NCBI GenBank assembly: GCA_946807835.1
Contig: OX327683.1
Span: forward strand, 16,311,001-16,375,000
DNA length: 64,000 nucleotides
Source: Ailanthus altissimus
Lineage: Eukaryota > Streptophyta > Magnoliopsida > Sapindales > Simaroubaceae
Direction of reading: 5' to 3'
The notes below the pieces were generated by a model, which saw nothing but the letters and a program-made list of their open reading frames with translations, was not told the origin of the DNA and searched no databases. The translations under genes were made by a program, and so were the position numbers. Within the stretch, counting starts at the first letter, position 1; every line of letters begins with the position of its first letter. Below are positions 11,590 through 22,700 of the stretch, piece after piece.

Positions 11590-13450
11590 TGTTGAATGTG
11601 ACTGTTTGGTGTACGAGTGTATATGTAATTTCAAAAAATTAAAACACGTAGCAAAAATATATTAACAAATCATACTCATTTATAGCATACGTACACACAC
11701 ATACATATCTCATATACATGTTAATATTTGTAGGAATTAATTTTTAAGACTTAAATCTTAAGTTTTATTCTCTTTAAATTTTAAATTTTTCCAAAGACTC
11801 TCTTGGAGAAAAACTCAAGCTCATTCTCTTTCAAACATATAAGGAAAAATGAAAAAAACTCTTTTTTTTCCAAAAACTCTACACACCTCCTCTGTATGTG
11901 CATTTTTCCTCTCATTATGTTTATTGCATTTCATTTTTTTTTTTTAATTGAAATTGATGTCCACTTAACAATCAATTAACAAAATAAGTACCTTTGATTA
12001 TAAAATGTCAAATAATCATTAACATTAACATGTCCACTTAACTTACTTTTATTGAATATTTTATAGCATGTGTGGGAGACAATAATAATCCCATTACACT
12101 TTGTCTCCCACTCATTAAAACATTTAAATCATTATGCAATATAAATATTTAATTAATAAAATACAAAGCATTTATTAATTAAAAAAGTGGGTCATATATA
12201 ATATCACCTTAATACATTAAAAATGTAATTATTTTTTTACACTATGAAAAATAAATAACAAAATCAAATACCGTTAATTTTGAAATTTTACTAGATCAAA
12301 CTCTTCAACCGTTTTTGCTACCCTAATGTTCAACGAGTACACTTCATATTATAAGACTCTATAAGTCCATACCTAGTTTGTTATATGGAGCTCTTCCATA
12401 CGTTTGTGAATAATGCCGCCCCACACACGAATATTACAAAGTAACACATTAGATCATACAAATTGAGGTTATAGCAGATTCGTATAATTCTTCTGTCATT
12501 TATATATTAAAAGAGCAAATACATAAATCATTACCGTCAAATATCTATTTGCTCAACCATTAACTTATCTCTAGATTTGTATCTCTAAAACAATATCTGT
12601 AAATACTTTTGCGATATTATTTATCCCTACAAAAAAATATTTTTTGGGGTTTATACTTATGGCCACAAGATATTTTAAAATACAAATCTCAAAGTATCAA
12701 GATATGCAACTCACTTATATAAGCTGATGAATCTCATATCTACCGAACTCCATGAGCATCGAACCATACCCAGTGAAACCCAACAAAATATTTTTGATAT
12801 ATGTACAACCAAAGTATGGTAGATCACTCATAAGCTCACCGTGAAGCTCAAGTCAAAAGACCACGAAGACTACTCAATTCGAGAAGACCTTCCATTGACG
12901 CTTTATGAGATGTCTATTAAAAGTTCTCGTGAGTCTGTTTAGTTCTAGTCATCACTAAATACTTGTATCTCTATACGAGCTTCCACTAAGCTAATAGTTT
13001 GTTAAGACTAACCATCTGGACCATCCAGATATAGACATACATTTATCTATATAAATAGGTTTCACCAATAAACCTGCATCAGTAAAATCAAATCAGGAAC
13101 GTATTGTTTGAAAATATATTTGCATAATGATATTTTCTAATACCATTTATAAATTTTTGTAACTACGTCATTACTAATATATTTTCAGGCCTTTGTCTCA
13201 TTTTAGAAAGACTCTAACTCCTTAGATTTCGCTAACTCTTAACACTTATAAATTTTAGCGTTACTAACTTTTAACACTGATCTAAACTCATTTAAACCAT
13301 ATCTGAACTCTTTCAGATCATACAATATATGAAATATTACAATCATCTTACCATTCAATAATTAATAATATTAACGATTTTATTAGAAATGATAATTATA
13401 TAAATACTATAATTAAATATTTATATATAATGAGATAGCACGTAAGCACA
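11590..13450 (-). mobile_element. Copia A 5' LTR
   Basis: Plus-strand edges are tgttgaatgtg and gtaagcaca, giving TG..CA on the minus strand and a length of 1861 bp. The inner edge is fixed by the primer site and the outer edge by the match to the other LTR. A target duplication cannot be tested because the other end lies outside the window. Confidence 0.7.
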
Positions 13451-14400
13451 AATTCCAATATTAAATTTGTCCATGAACCCAACACATGAGAAACTAAACA
13501 AATAATGCAGATCGACCTTTAACCTAGCTAGATGGATCCAATTAGGAAGTCATAACAACTGGGTCACTCTAATAGAATAGGTAAGATACATGACAACTCC
13601 AGAACAATGTTGCTTTGTATACATTAATAGATGATGTACTATATCACTGAGGATATTCTCATCCGTTTAAGATGCTTAGGGCTTGATGAAACAAAATACA
13701 TGATGATGGTAGTGTTTTTATCAACAAAGCACTAAAAAGTATAAGAAAATAATATTTTAGGGCAACCTCCTCCATAATGCCACTATCAAATAAATTATTT
13801 ACCAAATATTATAATGATAATAATGGTGAATCTGATACTTTAAAATAATTTTTTTGTTCACTTCTAGTGTTTCATTGATAAAAATATCATTACTATCATA
13901 TAAATTGAGAGATTTAAAGTTTAATGATATATATAGTGACCTAATTTGCTGTCATTGACAATGGCAAGCCCCTAGCATTGTTGGTAGTGGACGACAACAG
14001 TATTATCTATGTATTTTCTTAATTTTTTGAATATTTTATTTTTTAAAATTTTAATTGTTAAATACTAATTAAACTAAATTTAGTTTAAGATTTTAGTTAT
14101 TATTATGTTTATAAATTATACTGTAATTCATTTTAAATTTATTATATATACATATATATTAATAAGAATCAAATATATATTTATGTAAGTTAAATAGTGA
14201 TAATCATATTTATTTAAAAAATAATTATATTTAAAAAAACTATTAAATGTAATAGTAATTAATTTTTTTAATGTAATAATCTTAAAGAATATTGATGTTA
14301 ATTAAAATTCATTTAATGATATAAAACACACAAATATCTAATGCAAAATTAAATATAAAAATCACAATTATATTTGAGTTTATTTTATTTAATTATATTA
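13451..14400. other. AT-rich intergenic DNA, no gene seen
   Basis: No open frame above 60 codons and no recognisable retroelement motif. The left part has moderate base composition and could be old repeat DNA; from about 14040 it is almost pure A/T. Confidence 0.5.
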
Positions 14401-15480
14401 TGTTTATGAAAAATTATGGTGATACATGGGCTACTCTCAAGAAGCCACCTGGTCATTCAAGCCTAAATTCTTAAAAAATTGCTTGGCCCAAATCAAGACC
14501 ATGCCATTGGAATCAATAAGGGATTAAGTCTATCAAGCTCCATTATCTAACATGTGGGGTATGTTAGATGGGGCCACTTAGGCATCCATGTCAACAAAGT
14601 AAAGTTATTCTTTATATCATTATTGAGTCCCACAATCAAGGACACATCAATAAGATTAAATTAGTCTCTATGTCATTATCGAGGTTACTAAAGAAATCTT
14701 ATTATTGGACAATTGGATAAGAAGATAATGCTCTAAGGAATGTAATCCCGAGGAGTCACTGTTATGTCACTATATCAACATTTGCTAACACTTTGTCTTT
14801 TTGCTGACATAAACACGAGGTTTGTTTGGAGTTAGGTGAGGCAAGCTTGCACCAGTTAGAACTTAGGACTAGTACATGTTGTTTGAATATCCTCAAAGTT
14901 AACTCTCTCATAAAGTGCCAAATCAAGAGGATACTCTACTCCAAGCTTTAGGAGGGGCATAATTACCAATGAGCCCTCACTTTTAACATTTCTATAAAAC
15001 ACCCATATTAAAGAAAGTACTCTTCAATCATATATCACCACATATTGATCTCAGAGGGAATTCCTAAGCTATTTTTCCTCATTGCTCGTAACATATCTCC
15101 AATTTTAATCTCAAGTAACACAAGCTACTAAGAATATTAAACAAGTATGAAACCAAATTTTCCCTTATTCTCTAAACTTTTTCTAAGGTAAAAATACTAA
15201 GGGAACGTTCACCACTAAAGCCACCGTCTTGCTTAAGCGTCAAAGGGTTATTGTCGACCACTTCACTGGCGCTCACCTCTAACCGAGTGTTTATGTGCTT
15301 TACAGATCTAAACGGCTCAATATCACCTTTCGTATGTTCCTAACTTCCAATGTAGTGTCCTATCTTCCACCACTCGATAACCAGTCTAAGCACAAATCTT
15401 AACACAAAATCTTGACACATATAAGCCAACAGCTCAATTTTCTCCACACTTAATAAATTCTCAAGTATTTAGAGGCCTAA
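14400..15480 (+). other. Possible LTR-like or other repeat fragment
   Basis: Base composition is higher in GC than on either side. A TATA-like ctataaaacac lies near 14993, followed by a downstream region ending in a GC-richer stretch (about 15200-15420), the look of a U3-R-U5 series. No terminal repeat partner, primer site or coding motif was found, so this is only a suggestion. Confidence 0.25.
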
Positions 15481-17180
15481 GAAGACTAGACTCACTTTAA
15501 CTCCGATATATTATATTAGATAAATAAATAAAATTGTATCATATGTTTAAAGTTATATTTATTCTTCACTTAAGTTAAGGTAAAGAAAATTCATTTAAAC
15601 AACAAAGAGTATAACTCATCCAATTTAATAAAAAATATTAATAGATTGAGATTAAAATAGATATTTTAAACTTACTTAATACTAAAATATATATTTGGTT
15701 AAATGTGAGTAAGTAAATTATTTTTAACTATTAAAATATATTTAGGTTGGGTTTTAATTGCGCTTGTTATTGTATGATTTATTTTATCGACTTTCTTCAC
15801 AAGTTATTGAAAAACTATATTTTTTTTTTCAAAATTAGACACTTAGCTTAGACTTTTGTGCCAGTTTTAAGTAACTTATTTTGTCATCCTTTTTATCATT
15901 CTTATGGGCGAGAATAATTCCTTTTTTAGACTAAAATTAGCTTGATATGATTTTTGAAGTAGAGTTTATGCTATTAGAACTTTCATAAATAAAGTTTTTT
16001 TTTAAAAAAAAACTTATTAATTATTTAATTGTTACTTTAATTTTCATAAAAAAAAATTGTATTTACTTTAATATACAATTTTTTAATTATACAATTTTTT
16101 GCTCTAACTTTTACTTTTAAAAGTTAAATTTTGAGTCTCTTCTAGTAAAAGAAAAATAATTTTTTTAATCACAATTTTTTTTTTTAATTTACAACCAAAG
16201 GCCTCACAAAAATTTCTGTTAAACTTTTAACATTAAAAATAAAAAGACGCTTTTAACCTATACAAAAGCCATGCCAAACAGGCTCTAAACCCTTCGGTTG
16301 AACTTTTTGGAATATTGAGATTGAAGGTTCATGTCTTTTATTTTAAATAAGCCCACAAAGAGAATCATCCTATACATTAATAAATTCTCATATTCCTTCT
16401 TCATTATTACGTTGTAATGCCATATTTGCAAAATTAAAAAATAAAGGTTATACCCCAACTAATATAGTATCTAATATATTAATTATTAATTAATATTTTA
16501 TAATTATTATATAAATAAAAAGTAAAAAATTAATAACTACTTGATAAATTGTGGTTGCCAATTAATAATAACTTAATTAAAATATAAAATTTATATTTTA
16601 ATTATGTAAATAGAGTATTATTCTATTAAACTAAAGGGTTAAATCTTTTTAAATGCATCGATAAACTTCTTTCTATTTTAAGAGTTTGATTCATCTCTTT
16701 TTGAGTTTAGATATTTAAATTTAAAATTTTAATAACTAAGGTATAATCTAGATGGATCCCCTTCGTTTTTGTCCTTATATACTTAATTAATTTAAGATCT
16801 TAACGTGTGAGTATTAAAAATATTTGTATTATAACCATTTAGATAGATTCTAATACATCTGACTTTTTTATTATGTATGTATAAGTACTACTTTTTTTTT
16901 TTATCAAAATGGATAAACACTTAAAAGATTAATATACTGTTAGATTTCATGCATCACAAGATTTCATGCATCACAAGATTTCATAAACATGCAAATAAAA
17001 TATTATTTTTTAAGAAATCGAGGAGCATTTAGAACCTCAAAGCTCAAAATAACGAAATTGTGAACTTGTGGGGTCAATGTGTAAAAAGGAGAAAATATGA
17101 GCAATTAAACAATAATACATAAACTCAAAGATATAACTAGTTACCTACCGAAAGAGATAAGACTCATGTAAAATAAATTT
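15480..17180. other. AT-rich intergenic DNA with a short tandem repeat
   Basis: No gene seen. A 17-18-bp word containing agatttcatgcatcacaag is repeated about 2.5 times near 16944-16985. The words near 16262-16300 (gccatgccaaacaggctc) resemble the ends of some plant hAT-like MITEs, but I found no matching opposite end. Confidence 0.4.
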
Positions 17181-18010
17181 GGGTACGGTCCAATTTGATT
17201 TAATTTTTATTAAAATTAAATTGAACTGTGGTTATTCAATTTTTTTCATATGAAAAAATTGAATGAATTGATTTTTTTTTGGGGGGGGGGGGGTAGATGT
17301 GTAACAATCGGATCAAACTAAAATTTTTCAATTCAATTTTTTTTTGGCTCAAGGTTAATTGGGCTAATTGAACTAGCATTATCCATGCCACCATATCAAT
17401 AAAGTGTTCGCCGTCAATTAGCCCATCATTCAAATAAAAGAAGGCCAACCATTCAAACATTGTTGTCGTCGCTTTAAATTGTTATCAAAAATCATCTAAA
17501 GGCATCTCCAAACTACATATTTCTGCAACGAACTCGAAATGCCAATCTCGTCATTCCAACCTCTATCACCGATGAATAAATATACCAAAATACTTCTCAT
17601 ACACTATCTATCAAAATTTGACTACTCTTGTCACATTTCAAGTCGCCGATCACTAGAATTAAATAACTCTTTTTAATTGCCCCTTTGTTTTAATTTGTTC
17701 AATCAACTATTGACTTTCAACTACTTTCCAATGACACTATATCACTCATTGACCTCTACTCACTTAGATTCAACTCTCACCGATCAAATTTCGATCATCG
17801 ATTACTACATGAAAAAATCTTTTAAAAGTTATAATTTCCCTTCAGCTGGTTTTCCAATTTAATTTTTAATAAAATAGAACTAAAATTGACTAATTATTCT
17901 AGTTTTTTAATTTTTGCAATCGAACGGTCTTTTCATTTGTAAAAGTCAAACTACTTGGCCGATTCGATTCGATCTTGATCAATTTGTTCGGTTTTCAATT
18001 TTTTTTACCC
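17181..18010. repeat. Possible short TIR-like repeat with a G13 tract
   Basis: It starts gggtacggtcc and ends ttttttaccc, with C/G-poor 'caattt/aaattg' words running inward from both ends and a gattcgattcgatct word near the right end. This resembles the better-preserved MITE at 58246-58592. No target duplication is evident. A run of nine T followed by thirteen G lies at 17272-17293. Open frames in both strands have no recognisable product. Confidence 0.3.
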
Positions 18011-19640
18011 ATTATTACTGTAAACATGTATCTTACAACAAAACGACATATCAATTCATCTTTACTTAACTCGATTCTCAGCAGAAACACGCTACCCTCC
18101 TTCTTTGTATAGGATGAATTAGTTTAATTTTTTAACTTTTTGGGTTAAAATAACTAAAGTCATTTTTTTAAATCTAAATTGTATGATATTTATATAATTT
18201 TTTTTATTTTTTAAGAAAATATTGTTATTAAAATCATTAATGATAAAAAGACTTTAGTTCATACATGGCATATGTCCTCATACATCACTATTACAATCAA
18301 TATGAAATACTACTATTAATCATAATAAATTTTGCAAGATATTTATATTAAATTATCAAGATACAAACAATGAAATGTAAAATATCTTTAAAAAAATACC
18401 TAATTCCATTGAAGAGTAATGTGGAGGTTATGGCTTTCCAAGTTTTCAAAATATCGTATTGACAATCATTTTTTTTTTATGGAAAAAGAGCATACGAAAA
18501 ATTAAATCTAAGGTCCTTAACCTAATATTTTATATAACCTAAATTGCTATGAGTTCATTAATTAAAACAAAATAAGATATTAAGTTTCTACACATATATA
18601 AACCCAAACTAATAATATTTGATAATTTTGTAAGCCTATAATAAATTTATTAGATTACTTTTATTAGATTTCTAATTAAACAGTCAACTCATGTATAATT
18701 AATGTTAATGTATGAACTTACAAAAAGTAAAATTTCAACAATTAATTCTTACAATAAAAATCTAACTCTTTAATTTTAATTATTGTAATAAAAATTTATA
18801 ATTTATATATTTAAAATAATGTAATAATCTAATTTATTTTCTTATGTGATAGACAATGTGACACTATGGTGAATTATGAATTAAAATGTCATAATAAATG
18901 ATAAAGTTAATTAATAGTCATTATCGTATATGCGTTAAACTAATTAAAATATAAATTTTATATCCTAATTTTATCAATTGTAATTATTGTTTAATAAAAA
19001 TAAAAGGTTTGTCTCTCTTTAATTTTATTTTTTAAAAAAAAAATGAGAGAACCATATTTTTAGGGAATAGTTGTTTATGACAACAAAGTTGTAGAATAAT
19101 CTTAGTATGTATTCGCAATCTCTAACGTGAAGATATATACCTTTAAGAACGGAGTAATTTCGAGTTCTTTCCACTGCATTGCCATATTTTGCTTGCATAT
19201 TTTTCAGTGTTTAAGTGCAATGTAAATATTAAATATTTTAATAAAAAATAATTTCATATCAACATTTATAATTTACATTTTATTAGGTAAAGAAGAATAT
19301 AAATGATATTAAAGGAAGACTATTTATTAGTTTGTATAAAATATATAAATATTTAATTTAATACTTTCGATGTCAAATTATATAATCTATTTTTTTTTTG
19401 TTTTTTAAGCATATTTGAACAAATTAACTTGATCATAAAATTTCTTTTTCACAAGAGTATATTTAAATTTTAATAAACAGTTTTTTTTTTTAAGAAAAAA
19501 GAAAGATAACAAAATGGCAAACCCACGAGGGTCAATGTATTGTAAAGATAAAAATACGAGGTAATAAATGGAAATACATAAAATCAAGGATAAAGAAATC
19601 GATAGGCGCTTAGAAATAGGAGCTCGTCTTACAATAAAAT
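18011..19640. other. AT-rich intergenic DNA upstream of the nitrilase-like gene
   Basis: No open frame of note and no retroelement motif. The last ~150 bp before the start codon (19641-19787) are GC-richer and probably hold the promoter and 5' UTR of the gene. Confidence 0.5.
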
Positions 19641-19787
19641 GACATGTCATTTCGTCTCCACTTCACTCTAAGCTCTCCGCTGAGTATTATCAGATCATCG
19701 TCAACTCACTAGCGCTACACAGACGCCAATCGTTTAATTTCGAATTCGTTGCCAATAAAGTCACGTGCCGGCGAGTCGGATTCAGTC

Positions 19788-22700
19788 ATGGCAGGCGCTA
19801 ACTCAGTCCGAGTCTGCTGGTAGCTGGCACCGTGTGCCAGCTACACAATTGCTGGCACACGGTGCCAGCAAATTTCCAGCAAGGTGGACAGCCAATTCTT
19901 GGCTGTCCACCATGCTAAACTCTCCCTATAAATGGGAGAGTTTAGCAATTCATTTTCCATTGCAATTTAGAGAGAGTTTCTAAAGCTTTGAGAGAGTTTT
20001 TGAGTGATTTGAGAGAATTGGATGTATTGGGGTTTTGGGTTGTAAGGCTAAAACACTACAATACTTGTATTCTCCATTTCTAATAGTAAGAGATTCTTTT
20101 GTCTTCGCCCGTGGACGTAGGCTAAAAGCCGAACCACGTAATCTTGTCTTTGTCTTATTTTTATTTTCATTATTTTTCTCAATTTCGCTTTAGCTGCGAC
20201 CCTGCATCACCCATCAATTTCCTAACAAGTGGTATCAGAGCGGATCAATTCTAGAATTTCTTTACTTCTAGAACTGGATGTGCTGAACTTTAATCTGTCC
20301 TGCTTACTTGTGACACAGTGCTCACAGAAAGGTAAATGAATCGATTTGAGCCCAGGAAGTAAATTTTGATCAGAGAGAATCTTCAAACCTCGTTCTGACA
20401 TATGGCCCAGTTTGCGATGCCACATTATCGTTGACTCTTCTGCTGAACTAGTTGATGCAACAGATGCATCTCCTTCCTGCAGTGTTTCTCCATTAAGCAT
20501 GTACAGATTTGCAGCAACCTTTTCTGCTTTCATTACTACAAGTGCACCTTTGAGAATTTTCATTATCCCATTTTCAATTTGGGTCTTACACCCAGTGTTA
20601 TCTAATTGTCCCAATGACAAAAGATTCTTCTTGAGGCCTTTCACATGTCGCACCTCCTGGATAATACTAACAGTACCATCGTACATCTTCATCTTGATGG
20701 ATCCTATTCCAGCGATTTCCAAAGCATGATCGTTCCCCATATATACAGATCCTCTAGAGGTAGGTTCATATTGATGGAACCATTCTCTCTTAGAGGTCAT
20801 ATGCCATGTAGCTCCTGAATCCATGAGCCATACATCAGAGAACCGTTTTCTGCTTTCAACAACTGTTGCTGCCTCGCTGTATAAAATTTCACCATCATCT
20901 GAGGTGCTTGCAATATTCCCTTGCGGTTTGTCCTCTGCACTTTTCTTCAATCCCCAACAATCCTTCTTCAGATGGCCTTTCTTGCCACAATGGTAGCACT
21001 TGACGTTCTTCTTACTTCTGGATTTTGGTCTACCATGATTTTGACTCCCACTGGGACCACGTTCTGTTGATCTACCTCTCATCATTGTCAAAGCTTCTGC
21101 TTGCTGCGAACATTCCTGTTTGTCTTCTTTATTTTTTCGTCTTCGTTCTTCTCCCAGTACAGCAGCTGTAACATCATCGAAGACTAAGAAGTCCGATAGG
21201 ATATTATTCGTCAAGTTGATGATGAGTTGATCATACGAATCTGGTAGGCTTTGAAGTAGAATCTCTGCACGTTCACCTGCCTCTATTTTATGCCCCAAGG
21301 AAGTGAGTTGGGAAAATAGAGTATTTAACGTGTTGATGTGCTCTGTCACTGAAGTGGATTCTGCCATTCGAAGAGTATATAATCTCCTTTTTAAGAAGAT
21401 CTTGTTGTGCAAAGATTTGGCCTCATACAATTTTATGAGAGTATCCCAGATCTCTTTTGCTGTCTTCTTTTCCGCTACACTGGATAGCACGTTATCAGCA
21501 AGTGCGAGATGCAGATCAGCAACTGCATTACCGTCAATCTCATTCCACTTGATATCATCAGTGATACCAGCTGGTCTTTCATCAATTGCTTCTAAGCATT
21601 TGTTTTTCCTTAAAATTGCCTTTATTTTCATTTTCCACAATGTAAAATTACCTCCATTGAACTTCTCAACTTCGTATTTTGCCGCCATTGCTTTTCACCA
21701 CGAACTACTTCTGTTAGGATCGGCTCCCACTGTTTCACGTGAATAGTACCCATACGTATAAACAGTAACCGTGTGTATGAATAGTAACTGTATACGTGAA
21801 TAGTAACTATATACGTGAATAGTGACCTCCTTCAACCAGAAGCTCTGATACCACTTGTTATGCTCAAAAATTGGTGGTGAAAGGTTATGCTCAGAAAGAA
21901 GGTATTGACTTTAATGAGATATTTTCCCCTGTGGTTCGACTCACGAGAGTCAGAATAGTCTTGGCAATGTGTGCTACATTTGACTTACATCTAGAACAGC
22001 TAGATGTGAAGACAGCTTTTCTTCATGGAGAACTTGAAGAAGAAATTTATATGCTCCAACCAGAAGGTTTTAAAGAAGAAAGAAAAGAGAACTTGGTTTG
22101 CAGGTTGAACAAATCTCTGTACGGTCTCAAACAGGCGCCGAGGTGTTGGTACAAGAGATTTGATTCCTATATCATCAGCCTTGGATACAACAGACTTAGT
22201 TCAGACCATTGTACATACTACAAAAGGTTTGAAGATGATAATGATTTCATTATTTTACTGTTGTACGTGGATGACATGTTGGTGGCAGGCCCCAACAAAG
22301 ATCGAGTCCAAGAATTAAAGGCACAGTTGGCTAGGGAATTTGATATGAAGGACTTGGGACCAGCAAACAAGATTCTAGGGATGCAAATTCACCAAGACAG
22401 AAATAACAGGAAGATTTGGCTTTCTCAGAAGAACTACTTAAAGAAAATCTTGTGGCGCTTCAACATGCAAGATTGTAAGCCAATTAGTACCCCACTCCCT
22501 GTTAATTTCAAGTTATCCTCTAAGATGTGTCCTAGCAAAGAAGCAGAGAGGAATGAGATGTCTCGAGTACCGTATGCATCAGCAGTGGGAAGTTTAATGT
22601 TCGCTATGATTTGTACCAGACCAGACATTGCACAAGCAGTGGGAGCAGTTAGTAGATACATGGCGAATCCTGGTAGAGAGCATTGGGGTTGTGTCAGGAG

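Larger units (their letters stand above)
5384..13450 (-). mobile_element. Old Ty1/copia element A, interrupted by the Athila element
   Basis: Two direct repeats, 5384-6365 and 12473-13450 (982 and 978 bp), are the outer parts of its LTRs. The full 5' LTR is 11590-13450. Between them lie, on the minus strand, a primer site, a repetitive leader, decayed gag, integrase, RT and RNase H in copia order, and a polypurine tract. The left LTR stops exactly where the Athila LTR begins, so the first ~880 bp of that LTR (plus-strand order) should lie beyond the Athila element, left of the window. Confidence 0.8.

Noticed and set aside
20412..20729. 105-codon plus-strand frame, repeated at 39022-39339
   Set aside because: Antisense shadow of the copia protease/pre-integrase frame; its conservation between copies follows from the real frame on the other strand.
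21303..21746. 147-codon plus-strand frame over copia B gag
   Set aside because: Antisense shadow of gag; the true product carries a zinc knuckle on the minus strand.
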